Assembly (NCBI GenBank): GCA_964513365.1
Contig: CAZEMH010000002.1
Span: 1 to 46,411 of the forward strand
Direction of reading: 5' to 3'
DNA: 46,411 nt
Source: DAOVIY01 sp964513365
Lineage (GTDB): Bacteria; Patescibacteriota; Minisyncoccia; UBA6257
Positions within the stretch are counted from its first letter, which is position 1. Every line of letters begins with the position of its first letter. The notes beneath the pieces are model-generated. The model was not told where the DNA came from. It searched no databases and saw nothing but the letters and a program-made list of their open reading frames with translations. A program made the translations under genes and the position numbers. Below, piece by piece: positions 23,023 through 31,472 of the stretch.

Positions 23023-23868
23023 ATGGTTAAAAAGAACATAAATCTAGATACTTATGCTAAAAACACCTGGTGTCCTGGTTGTGGTAATTTTGGGATTTTA
23101 GCTGCTTTAAAAATGGCGATTTCTTCTTTATTGACAAGCGGATTACCTAAAGAAAATATAGTGGTTGTAAGTGGAATAGGCTGTAGCTCAAAAATTATTG
23201 ATTATCTCAACCTAAATAGTTTTTCTTCTTTACACGGAAGGCCAATTACTTCAGCTGAAGGAATAAAATTAGGAAATCCAAATCTTAAAGTTATTGTCTG
23301 TGCCGGAGACGGTGGGACCTATAACGAAGGGATTTCTCATTTAATTCATGCTGCCAAAAGAAATATTGATATTACAGTTTTAATTCACAATAACAGGAAT
23401 TTTGCTTTAACTACCGGTCAATTCACCGCTACTTCCCCAGAGGGGTTTAAAGGAAAATCTACTCCCGAAGGAAGCATGGAAGAACAATTTGATCCCATAA
23501 AAATAATGTTAGCCTCCAAAGCTACTTTTATAGCTCGGGGGTATTCTGCTAAAGCAGAACATCTGAAAAATTTAATTTTGAAAGGAGTTAACCATAGAGG
23601 ATTCTCTTTTATTGATATTTTACAACCTTGTGTTTCATTTTTTGATACATATAAGTTTTATAATGAACGGGTTTTTGAAATGAAATCTGAAAATTTAACA
23701 TCAGAGAAAGAAGCTCTGAAAAAAATTAATCAATGGGGATACGGACAGAAAGGAATGAAAATTCCCATTGGTATATTTTATAAAATCCAAAAACCAACTT
23801 ATGAAAAACGATTACTAAAAGGCCTGATTCCTTCAAGAAGAAAGAAGAAGATTAAGGTAACTATCTAA
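23023..23868 (+). CDS. 2-oxoacid:ferredoxin oxidoreductase, beta subunit
   Basis: 281 residues with the TPP-binding domain: NTWCPGCGNFGILAALK (about 14-30, Cys residues of the cluster-free or cluster-binding N-terminus), GIGCSSKIIDYL, and the TPP/Mg signature CAGDGGTYNEG followed by NNRNFALTTGQ. The beta subunit lacks its own ferredoxin domain, so electrons probably leave through the small ferredoxin encoded next. It starts 6 nt after the alpha-gamma gene and is clearly the same operon. Confidence 0.93.
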   Translation: MVKKNINLDTYAKNTWCPGCGNFGILAALKMAISSLLTSGLPKENIVVVSGIGCSSKIIDYLNLNSFSSLHGRPITSAEGIKLGNPNLKVIVCAGDGGTYNEGISHLIHAAKRNIDITVLIHNNRNFALTTGQFTATSPEGFKGKSTPEGSMEEQFDPIKIMLASKATFIARGYSAKAEHLKNLILKGVNHRGFSFIDILQPCVSFFDTYKFYNERVFEMKSENLTSEKEALKKINQWGYGQKGMKIPIGIFYKIQKPTYEKRLLKGLIPSRRKKKIKVTI

Positions 23869-23911
23869 CGCATAACTTAAATTAAACATACTATAAAAAT
23901 AAAATATAATT

Positions 23912-24190
23912 ATGTATAAAATAAATAAACAAAAGTGTACTGGTTGTCAAATTTGTGTTCGGAGTTGCCCCGGAGCGACCAAGATAGGAACCGATGGCAA
24001 AGCAGAGGTTATTAGTCAAGAAAAGCTTGAGCAATGTGGTGGAGAAAATCTTTGTCCAATGGGGGCAATAGAAAAAGATGGATCATTTTCTTATCAATCC
24101 CCATTATCTAAAGGAAAAGGATTAGGCAAAGGGAGAGGTCCAGGTAGGGCTAAAGGAATGGGAAGAAAAAGACGAGGAGTAAGAGGTTAA
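23912..24190 (+). CDS. Small ferredoxin with Gly/Arg/Lys-rich tail
   Basis: 92 residues. Cys 9/12/15/19 form a [4Fe-4S]-type C-x2-C-x2-C-x3-C-P motif; Cys 42 and 48 (the latter in a CP) remain of a second half. The last 30 residues are a basic, Gly-rich low-complexity tail (GKGLGKGRGPGRAKGMGRKR). It is the probable electron acceptor or delta-like subunit of the oxidoreductase. The tail resembles those of the zinc-ribbon and NifX-like proteins at the start of the island. Confidence 0.82.
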   Translation: MYKINKQKCTGCQICVRSCPGATKIGTDGKAEVISQEKLEQCGGENLCPMGAIEKDGSFSYQSPLSKGKGLGKGRGPGRAKGMGRKRRGVRG

Positions 24191-24274
24191 ATTATTGTAA
24201 GGCAGTAAATATTAATAAATAATTCTTGATTTTTTCAGAAAAATATGATAAAAGGAAATAGAAGTTTTTAAATT

Positions 24275-25273
24275 ATGTTTTTTTCAGAATCTAATCAAAC
24301 TATTAAAGCAGTAAGAGCAGCTACACCTTCGGTGGTAGCTGTTTTAATGTCTAAAGAGTTGTCAAAAATTAAAAAAGAAATTGGAGCAGATGTAGCAAGG
24401 TATTTAGTTGATGAAAAAGGCATGGTTAAAATAGGTGGATGCTCGGGTTTTTTTGTTTCATCTGATGGTTATATTCTAACAAATCGCCACATTGTTGAAG
24501 ATGAAGAAGCCTCTTACACTGTGGTTTGGCAGAATAAAACTTATTCATGCAAGATTTTAGTCAGGGATAAAATAACTGATATTGCCATTTTAAAGATTGA
24601 TGGTGATAATTTTCCATATTTAAAATTCACTGATTCTTCTCAATTAAAATTAGGCCAGACTGTTATTGCTATTGGTAATGCATTAGGTGAATTTCAAAAT
24701 ACTGTTTCACGAGGGATTATTTCAGGACTCTCACGAGATATAAAAACAGAAATTGGAGAAAATATTCAAGAATTTTTTGGTTTAATTCAAACAGATGCCG
24801 CTATTAATCCTGGAAATTCTGGTGGACCTTTAATTAATCTCTCAGGAAAGGTTATAGGAATTTGTACGGCAGTAGTTTTAGGTGTAGAAAATATTGGTTT
24901 TGCTATTCCTATTAATCAGGCTGAAAGTATTTTGGAAGATATAAGAAAATATGGAAAGATATGTCGTCCAAGTTTGGGAGTAAGATATTTTTTAATTAAT
25001 GAAGAAATGCAAAAACTTCATCATTTTCCTTTTGATTATGGTGCTTTTATTATTTATGAGACAATTCCTGGGCGCGGAGGAATTATTCCTAAAGGACCAG
25101 CAGAAAAGGCTGGCTTAAAAGAAGGAGATATTATATTAGAAATCAACAAAAAGAAAGTAACTAAACAATCTAATTTGTCTCAAGTTTTGGCTTGTTATAA
25201 AATCGGTGATGTAATTAATATCACTTATTGGAGCAAAGGAGAGAAAAAACACATAGATGTTAAGCTTGAATAA
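24275..25273 (+). CDS. HtrA/DegP-type serine protease without an obvious export signal
   Basis: 332 residues: trypsin-like domain with His 72 (LTNRHIVED), Asp 102 (ITDIAILKI) and Ser 182 (AINPGNSGGPL), then a C-terminal PDZ domain (about 235-330; AGLKEGDIILEIN). HtrA enzymes degrade or refold damaged proteins, usually outside the membrane. Here no signal peptide or TM helix is seen at the N-terminus, and no longer in-frame start with such a segment is evident, so it may be cytoplasmic. A TATGAT box lies about 25 nt before the ATG. It converges with recG with only a 6-bp gap. Confidence 0.9.
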   Translation: MFFSESNQTIKAVRAATPSVVAVLMSKELSKIKKEIGADVARYLVDEKGMVKIGGCSGFFVSSDGYILTNRHIVEDEEASYTVVWQNKTYSCKILVRDKITDIAILKIDGDNFPYLKFTDSSQLKLGQTVIAIGNALGEFQNTVSRGIISGLSRDIKTEIGENIQEFFGLIQTDAAINPGNSGGPLINLSGKVIGICTAVVLGVENIGFAIPINQAESILEDIRKYGKICRPSLGVRYFLINEEMQKLHHFPFDYGAFIIYETIPGRGGIIPKGPAEKAGLKEGDIILEINKKKVTKQSNLSQVLACYKIGDVINITYWSKGEKKHIDVKLE

Positions 25274-25279
25274 TCTGGT

Positions 25280-27430
25280 TTATTCTTTGTGAATTTTTTG
25301 AGAAAATTCTTGAAAGTTGGCCAACAACAAAGGCCATTTTTTTAATGTTGAATCTTTTTTAAGAAGCTCTTTTGCCTGTTCGTGAACTTTTTCTATGAAT
25401 TCTTTGTTTAAAAGAGAACTCATTACTAAATCAGGAATTCCTGATTGTTTGGTTCCTAAAAACTGTCCAGGGCCTCTTAAAGAAAGATCCATTTCTGCGA
25501 GATGAAATCCGTCATTACATTTAACCAATGTTTTTAAACGATTTGTAATAGCGCTATGTGATGACTCAGAAAACAAGAAACAATAAGATTGATAGTGGGC
25601 TCTCCCTATTCTTCCTCTAAATTGATGTAATTGCGCTAGGCCAAAATGTTCTGATCCTTCAATTATCATTAAAGAGGCATTTGGAATATCAACACCTACT
25701 TCAATTACAGAAGTAGAAACTAAAAGGTTAATTCTATTTTCCTGAAAATTCTTCATTGCTATTTCTTTTTCTTTTGGTTTCATTTTCCCATGTAACATAG
25801 CAATCTTTAAGTCGGGAAAAATCTCTTTGGTTAATTTTTCATATTCTTTTTTAACTGCTTTAACCTCATGATTTAAACGTTCTGATAAAGTAAGAAGATT
25901 ATCACTTTTAATATCAGAGGTTTCTGTTTCTTCAATCCTTGGACAAATCACAAATGCTTGCCTTCCTTTTTTTATTTCTTTTCGGATAAAATTATAAACT
26001 TTTTTCCTGTCTTTTGGGAGGACAACCTTGGTAATTATTTTTTTTCTTCCTTTTGGCAGTTCATCTAATATGGAAAGATCTAAGTCTCCGTAAAAAGCTA
26101 GAGCTAGAGTACGGGGAATAGGCGTGGCAGTCATTGATAAAAGATGAGGAATTTCTTTTTTATTTGCGTTTTTGGCAATAAGTTTTTTTCTTTGTTCTAC
26201 GCCAAAACGATGTTGTTCATCAACAATAATTAATCCCAGGGAATTAAAGCGAATATTTTTTTGAATAAGAGCATGAGTACCAATTACGAGAATGGGATCT
26301 GAAGAAGTAATAATTTTGTTTAATGCTTGCTTGGAAATTTTACCTTCTAATCCATTGTCGTAAATTTTTGTTGTTGAAGATGTTAAAAGAGCAATTTTTA
26401 CTTGAAATGGTTTGAGGGCATCTTTGAATTTATCAAAATGTTGTTTTGCTAATATTTCTGTTGGGGCCATTACTGCTACTTGGTAGTTTGATTTGACGGT
26501 TAATAAGCTTGCGGCAATGGCTACAATAGTTTTTCCAGATCCTACTTCTCCTTCTAAAAGACGATTCATTGGCCTTTGATGAAGATTATTAGCAATATCC
26601 CATATTGTTTTTCTTTGGCATTCAGTAAAAGGGAATGATAATGACTGTGTAAATGATTGAAGTAAAGGAATATCCAAATTGATTTTTGGGGCATTTAAAA
26701 GAGTATTTTTCCTTTTTCTTTTCAGAAGATAAATTTGAGAAAGCAACAAAGATTCAAAAACAAATCTTTGTTTTGCTTTTTTTGCTAATAGCAAAGATGA
26801 CGGAAAATGAATTTGGTTGAGTGATTGTTGAAGGCTTATTAATTTATGTTTTTTTAGTATGAAATCGGGAAGTGTATCTTTTATACCATAAGTTAATTTT
26901 AAAAGTGGTTTAATAAAATAACGCAACGCTCTGGAACTTAATCCTTTTGTTTCTGAATACACAGGAATTAAACGGCCAGTATGCTTAAGCTCTTCATAAA
27001 ATTCTTCTTCTGCTTTTTGCCTGGAGATAATTTCATATGATGGGCTAGAAAGGATTAATTTTTTTCCTCTTTTTTTTACTTTTCCCGATAAAGAAAGAAC
27101 TGCTCCTAATGGTATGTTTTTTAATAAGTAAATTTGATTAAACCAAATTGCAATTATCTGGCCTGTATTATCTTCAATTATAGCTTCAATAATAAATATT
27201 TTCTTTTTGTATGTTCTTCTGACATTAATTTTTTTTACGCTTCCCATTATTGAGCATTTTTCTTCTGGCTGCAGTTCATTTATTTTTTTAATTTTGGAAA
27301 AATCTTCATAACGAAAAGGAAAATACCAAAGTAAATCTTTTATTGTTTTAATTCCTAATTTTTCCAAGTATTTTAAATAACGCGGACCAATACCACGTAT
27401 TTCTGAAACAGGGTTGGAGAGTTTAATCAT
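25280..27430 (-). CDS. recG: ATP-dependent DNA helicase RecG
   Basis: Branch-migration helicase for stalled forks and recombination intermediates. 716 residues from ATG 27430: wedge/OB domain (ending near residue 250), helicase domain 1 with GEVGSGKT (Walker A) and DEQHRFGVEQR (motif II), MTATPIPRTLAL, and domain 2 with GRIGRAHYQSYC. The open frame runs another 51 codons upstream, but that part is the reverse reading of tRNA-Arg(GCG) and is not coding. The ATG is 2 nt behind the tRNA 3' end, so tRNA processing would leave a nearly leaderless mRNA. Confidence 0.95.
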   Translation of the reverse strand: MIKLSNPVSEIRGIGPRYLKYLEKLGIKTIKDLLWYFPFRYEDFSKIKKINELQPEEKCSIMGSVKKINVRRTYKKKIFIIEAIIEDNTGQIIAIWFNQIYLLKNIPLGAVLSLSGKVKKRGKKLILSSPSYEIISRQKAEEEFYEELKHTGRLIPVYSETKGLSSRALRYFIKPLLKLTYGIKDTLPDFILKKHKLISLQQSLNQIHFPSSLLLAKKAKQRFVFESLLLSQIYLLKRKRKNTLLNAPKINLDIPLLQSFTQSLSFPFTECQRKTIWDIANNLHQRPMNRLLEGEVGSGKTIVAIAASLLTVKSNYQVAVMAPTEILAKQHFDKFKDALKPFQVKIALLTSSTTKIYDNGLEGKISKQALNKIITSSDPILVIGTHALIQKNIRFNSLGLIIVDEQHRFGVEQRKKLIAKNANKKEIPHLLSMTATPIPRTLALAFYGDLDLSILDELPKGRKKIITKVVLPKDRKKVYNFIRKEIKKGRQAFVICPRIEETETSDIKSDNLLTLSERLNHEVKAVKKEYEKLTKEIFPDLKIAMLHGKMKPKEKEIAMKNFQENRINLLVSTSVIEVGVDIPNASLMIIEGSEHFGLAQLHQFRGRIGRAHYQSYCFLFSESSHSAITNRLKTLVKCNDGFHLAEMDLSLRGPGQFLGTKQSGIPDLVMSSLLNKEFIEKVHEQAKELLKKDSTLKKWPLLLANFQEFSQKIHKE

Positions 27431-27432
27431 AG

Positions 27433-27504
27433 TGCCCCTGGGAAGAATCGAACTTCCATCACAGACTCCGCAAGTCTGTATTTTATCCGTTAAACTACGG
27501 GGGC
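27433..27504 (-). tRNA. tRNA-Arg(GCG)
   Basis: Acceptor GCCCCCG/CAGGGGC (one C-A mismatch at pair 6-67), anticodon stem CAGAC/GTCTG, loop TTGCGGA (anticodon GCG), T stem GGAAG/CTTCC, discriminator A, no encoded CCA. Most bacteria use ACG here. It stands 2 nt before recG on the same strand. Confidence 0.92.
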
Positions 27505-27566
27505 TTGCTTTAAAATTATCATGAAATATGTATTTTTTCAAGGTGTTTTTTAATATTTTTCTTTTG

Positions 27567-27575
27567 TGATATGAT
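27567..27575 (+). promoter_or_regulatory. Extended -10 promoter of recO
   Basis: TGATATGAT at 27567-27575 ends 8 nt before the recO ATG (27584), predicting a leaderless or nearly leaderless mRNA. Confidence 0.55.
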
Positions 27576-27583
27576 AAAATCAA

Positions 27584-28306
27584 ATGGAATATTATTCTAC
27601 TCTAGCTTTTGTTTTAAGGCAAGAACCAATTAAAGAGCATGACCGCCGATATACTTTTTTTACTCAGGAGTTTGGAAAATTAAGTTTATTAGCTCCAGGA
27701 GTAAGAAAAATTAATGCTAAATTAGCTGGGCACTTGGAAGTGCCGGTTTTGGTGCAAATTCAATTTGCTATGTCTCGAAATCCACGACTAATTACTGCCT
27801 TAGAAGAAATTCCTTATACAGAGATAAAGAAGAGAAAAAAAGCCCTTACTATTGCTTTTTGGATCACAGATTTAGTTAATGAATTAATTCTAGACCAACA
27901 GTCTGATTCTGAAATCTGGAAATTACTTTTTGATACATTATATTTTTTAGAAAAAAATATTAATAAATTTCCTGAGATAGCTGATTTTATATGGATATAT
28001 TTTAATATTCAGTTTTTAAAAATCCTTGGTTTTTCACCATTTTTAGATGGATGTATTGAATGTGGCAGTACAATTAAGAATAAATTTTTCAATTTTGAAA
28101 GAAAAGGAATTGTTTGCCAATTACATCACCAAAAAAATGATTGGCCTATTACTAATCAACAAAGAAGATTTTTAGATTTTTTGTTAGATTCTACTTTCCA
28201 AGATTTCTCACAAGTTTCTCGTGTTAGGGAGATATTGAAAGAAAAAAAATATTTTCAAGAGTTTCTTAGAAAATTTACTTTAGCAATAAAATCAGATATA
28301 ATATAG
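27584..28306 (+). CDS. recO: DNA repair protein RecO
   Basis: Mediates RecA loading and strand annealing in the RecF pathway. 240 residues: N-terminal OB fold (TLAFVLRQEPIKEHDRRYTFFT, about 6-27; GKLSLLAPGVRK) and a helical C-terminal domain with a Cys4-type metal site (CIECG near residue 162 and C near 182). Family length is 230-260. It is divergent from tRNA-Arg/recG. Confidence 0.88.
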   Translation: MEYYSTLAFVLRQEPIKEHDRRYTFFTQEFGKLSLLAPGVRKINAKLAGHLEVPVLVQIQFAMSRNPRLITALEEIPYTEIKKRKKALTIAFWITDLVNELILDQQSDSEIWKLLFDTLYFLEKNINKFPEIADFIWIYFNIQFLKILGFSPFLDGCIECGSTIKNKFFNFERKGIVCQLHHQKNDWPITNQQRRFLDFLLDSTFQDFSQVSRVREILKEKKYFQEFLRKFTLAIKSDII

Positions 28307-28338
28307 TAATATTGTTAACATAAATTACAATAAATAAT

Positions 28339-30078
28339 ATGAAAATAAAAGATTTTTTAAAAACTTTTTGGGGTGGAGCATTAGTTACAATTCTTATCTT
28401 AGCTACTGCCTATTTTGTTTGGAGTTTTGTAAAGAGTGGAGGAATAACTTTTTCTTTTTTAGGGCCAGATGAAGCTAAATCTGGAGAAATAAAAGAATTT
28501 CATTTTGTTTTAAATAATAATTCTAGAATAAGCCTTCAGGAAGTAGAGGCAGAAATTAAGCTTCCAGAAGGAGTAATTGCTATTGATAATCCAGGTCTAA
28601 AAACTATTTTTTATGATTTAGGTGAGATGGCTTCTCGTGATTCAGAGGACAAAGTAATCAAGTTGTTAATTACTGGAGAGCCTAAAACTGTTAAAAATAT
28701 TGAAGCTATTCTACGATATCGTCCCAAAACACTCAGTTCTGTTTTTGAGAAAAAAGAGATAAAAACTGTTTTAATTTCTGGATCTTCTTTTGGACTGGAA
28801 TTAGTGACACTTAATCAAGTTTTTTCTGAACAGATTTTTCCTTTAGAAATAAATTGGGAGAATCTTTCTAGCTATGCATTTGATAATGTTGAAATTAGGG
28901 CAGAGTGGCCATCTGGATTTGTTTTTCAAGAATCTAATCCCGAAGTTTTTTCTGAGAGTTCGGAGTATAATAGATGGGTTTTAGGCGAATTAAATCCAGC
29001 TAGCCATGGAAAGATATTAGTAAAAGGATTTACTACTGGTCATCCAGGCGAAACAAAAAGAATAACTTTGTATTTAGGAATGGTTAAAGATAATGTTTTT
29101 CTTCCTTTGGCTAAAACTGAAGGCTATACGACTTTAATAAAAAATCCTTTATTAATATCATCTTTAGTTAATGATGAAATAACTCATAATGCTGATTTAG
29201 GGGAAACATTAAATTTTGTTATTAACTATCAGAATAATTACTCTACTACTTTAAGAAATTTGACAGTAGAGGTTGTTTTTAATGGTGATGTCTTTGATTT
29301 TTCTTCTCTCAAGGCGCCTAATGGAGTATTTTCTTCGCGTTTGAAAACTTTAACTTGGTCAGGGACAAAAGTACCCCAACTTTATGCGCTTAATCCTGGA
29401 GAGCAGGGAAAGCTTCAGTTTTCTGTGAAATTATTAAAAGATTGGCCAATGAAAAGTTTAGCTCAGAAAAATATAGTTTTGGAAGCACATACTAGTATTG
29501 AAAGTTCTAATATTCCAGAACAGTTGGAAGTTTCTGAATTACCGCGTGCAGCTGCCTTGAATACAATCAAGCTTAATTCAGATTGCAATGTAGCGATTGG
29601 TAGTTATTTTCGTGATGCTTCTTCAAGGATCGCTAATACAGGAACACTTCCTTTAAAAGCTAATGAGTCAACTGATTTTACTATCCATTGGAGAGTTGTT
29701 AATAGTTTTAATGCGCTAAGGGATATAACAGTAAAGACTACATTACCTCTTTGGGCGGAATTTACTGGTCAGATTGCAGGAGATTATGGGCAGAATCCTC
29801 CTCATTATGATTCTGCAACAAGAGAGCTTTCATGGACTATTCCTTCAGTTTCTGCTGGTTCAGGGGTTTTAACTAAAGCATCAGAACTTGTTTTTCAAAT
29901 TAAAGTTACTCCTTCATCATCTCATGCAAATCAGGAAATTGATTTGATTGATAAAACAACCTTTACAGCTATTGATGCATTTACAGGGGAAAATATTTCC
30001 TTTACATACCCTGCTGTTACGTCTACTAAATTAACAGATAAAACTGTTTTTCCTGGTGATGGAGTAGTGAGGCCGTAA
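28339..30078 (+). CDS. Membrane-anchored surface protein with repeated beta-domains
   Basis: 579 residues, function not recognised. One TM helix near the N-terminus (about 11-31), then a long non-cytoplasmic part that looks like several immunoglobulin-like or DUF11/CARDB-type beta domains (recurring patterns such as LNNNSRISLQEVEAEIKLPEG, ANLGETLNFVINYQN and STDFTIHWRVVN, each followed by TLPxW or similar). Few Cys. Probably an envelope or surface protein. It lies between recO and the glycyl-tRNA synthetase gene. Confidence 0.72.
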   Translation: MKIKDFLKTFWGGALVTILILATAYFVWSFVKSGGITFSFLGPDEAKSGEIKEFHFVLNNNSRISLQEVEAEIKLPEGVIAIDNPGLKTIFYDLGEMASRDSEDKVIKLLITGEPKTVKNIEAILRYRPKTLSSVFEKKEIKTVLISGSSFGLELVTLNQVFSEQIFPLEINWENLSSYAFDNVEIRAEWPSGFVFQESNPEVFSESSEYNRWVLGELNPASHGKILVKGFTTGHPGETKRITLYLGMVKDNVFLPLAKTEGYTTLIKNPLLISSLVNDEITHNADLGETLNFVINYQNNYSTTLRNLTVEVVFNGDVFDFSSLKAPNGVFSSRLKTLTWSGTKVPQLYALNPGEQGKLQFSVKLLKDWPMKSLAQKNIVLEAHTSIESSNIPEQLEVSELPRAAALNTIKLNSDCNVAIGSYFRDASSRIANTGTLPLKANESTDFTIHWRVVNSFNALRDITVKTTLPLWAEFTGQIAGDYGQNPPHYDSATRELSWTIPSVSAGSGVLTKASELVFQIKVTPSSSHANQEIDLIDKTTFTAIDAFTGENISFTYPAVTSTKLTDKTVFPGDGVVRP

Positions 30079-30098
30079 AAAATAATAATTAATAATCA

Positions 30099-31472
30099 AT
30101 GACAAAAAGTAATGATTTAATGGAAAAAATTATATCTTTATGTAAAAGGCGTGGTTTTGTCTACCCTTCTTCTGAAATTTATGGTGGATTTGCCAATATT
30201 TATGATTTTGGGCCGACAGGTTCGCTTTTAGCTAAAAATATTCGGGATGTCTGGATTAAAAAAATGGTTCAAGAACGAAATGATATGTATTTAATTGATG
30301 GTTCCATTTTAATGCATCCAAAGGCATGGGAAGCAAGTGGACATACTACCGCTTTTACTGATCCTTTAATACAATGTCCGTCATGTAAAAAAAGATTTAG
30401 GGCAGATAAATTAGAAGGGTGGAAATTAGAAAAAGATAATAAGACGGGAAAATGGAATGTTTTAGAACAAGGAAGTTTAACTTGCCCGGATTGTAATGAA
30501 AATTTAATTCCAGATGTTAAAGAATTTAATCTTTTAATGACAACAGAGGTAGGCTCAATTGAAGGAAAAAAAACGAAGGCATATCTTAAGGGTGAATCGT
30601 GTCAGAATATCTATCTTGATTTTTTGCCAATAAGAGATACTATGGGAGCAAAAATTCCATTTGGTGTTGCGCAAATTGGCAAGGCTTTTCGCAATGAAAT
30701 TACATTAGGTAAGTTTTTATTTAAGGTGAGAGAATTTGAACAAATGGATATTGAATATTTTTGTTCACCAGAAGAAGCTAAAAAAAAATATGAGGAATGG
30801 AAAAATATTAGATTTAATTGGTATGTCGATACAATTGGTTTAAGTAATGATAGGCTTCGTTGGAGGCAGCATTCTTCTGAAGAAAGAATTTTTTATGCTA
30901 GAGATGCGTGGGATATTGAGTACAAATTTTTCAATGAGTTTGAAGAATTAGAAGGAATTCATGATCGTTCTGATTATGATTTAAAGCAACAAGGAAAATT
31001 TTCTGGAAAAGAGCTTGATTATTTTGATCCAGCAAGCAAAACAAGGTTTATTCCAAATATTATTGAATGTTCAGGCGGTCTTCAAAGGACATTTTTAGCT
31101 ATTTTAGCGGAAAGTTATCAAGAGGAAAAAGTAAAAGATGAAACAAGAGTATTTTTGAAAATTAAACCAAGTCTTTCTCCATATAAAGTGGCGGTCTTTC
31201 CTTTAGTCGCAAATAAAGATAATTTAACTGAAAAGGCTAAATACGTCTTTAATCTTTTAAAGCCCGAATTTATGACAATGTGGGATAGCATTGGCAATAT
31301 CGGAAAAAGATATCGTCGTCAGGATGAAATCGGAACTCCTTGGTGTATTACGATTGATTATCAGACATTGGAGGATAATACCGTGACAATTCGTGATAGG
31401 GATACCATGGAGCAGCAAAGAATTAAAATAGAAGAAATTATTGGATGGATAAAAGACCAACTAAATGTATAA
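30099..31472 (+). CDS. glyQS: Glycyl-tRNA synthetase, dimeric type
   Basis: Class II synthetase charging tRNA-Gly. 457 residues of the single-chain alpha2 type found in archaea, eukaryotes and some bacteria: motif 1 region FVYPSSEIYGGFANIYDFGP (about 20-39), a zinc-like CPSCKKRF/CPDCNENL pair near 92 and 127, motif 2 GKAFRNEITLGKFLFKVREF (about 197-216), motif 3 ECSGGLQRTFLAIL, and a C-terminal anticodon-binding domain. The stop overlaps the start of the M16 peptidase gene by 8 nt. Confidence 0.95.
   Translation: MTKSNDLMEKIISLCKRRGFVYPSSEIYGGFANIYDFGPTGSLLAKNIRDVWIKKMVQERNDMYLIDGSILMHPKAWEASGHTTAFTDPLIQCPSCKKRFRADKLEGWKLEKDNKTGKWNVLEQGSLTCPDCNENLIPDVKEFNLLMTTEVGSIEGKKTKAYLKGESCQNIYLDFLPIRDTMGAKIPFGVAQIGKAFRNEITLGKFLFKVREFEQMDIEYFCSPEEAKKKYEEWKNIRFNWYVDTIGLSNDRLRWRQHSSEERIFYARDAWDIEYKFFNEFEELEGIHDRSDYDLKQQGKFSGKELDYFDPASKTRFIPNIIECSGGLQRTFLAILAESYQEEKVKDETRVFLKIKPSLSPYKVAVFPLVANKDNLTEKAKYVFNLLKPEFMTMWDSIGNIGKRYRRQDEIGTPWCITIDYQTLEDNTVTIRDRDTMEQQRIKIEEIIGWIKDQLNV

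Noticed and set aside
27431..27583. N-terminal extension of recG
   Set aside because: The extra 51 codons read through tRNA-Arg(GCG); RecG similarity begins at ATG 27430.
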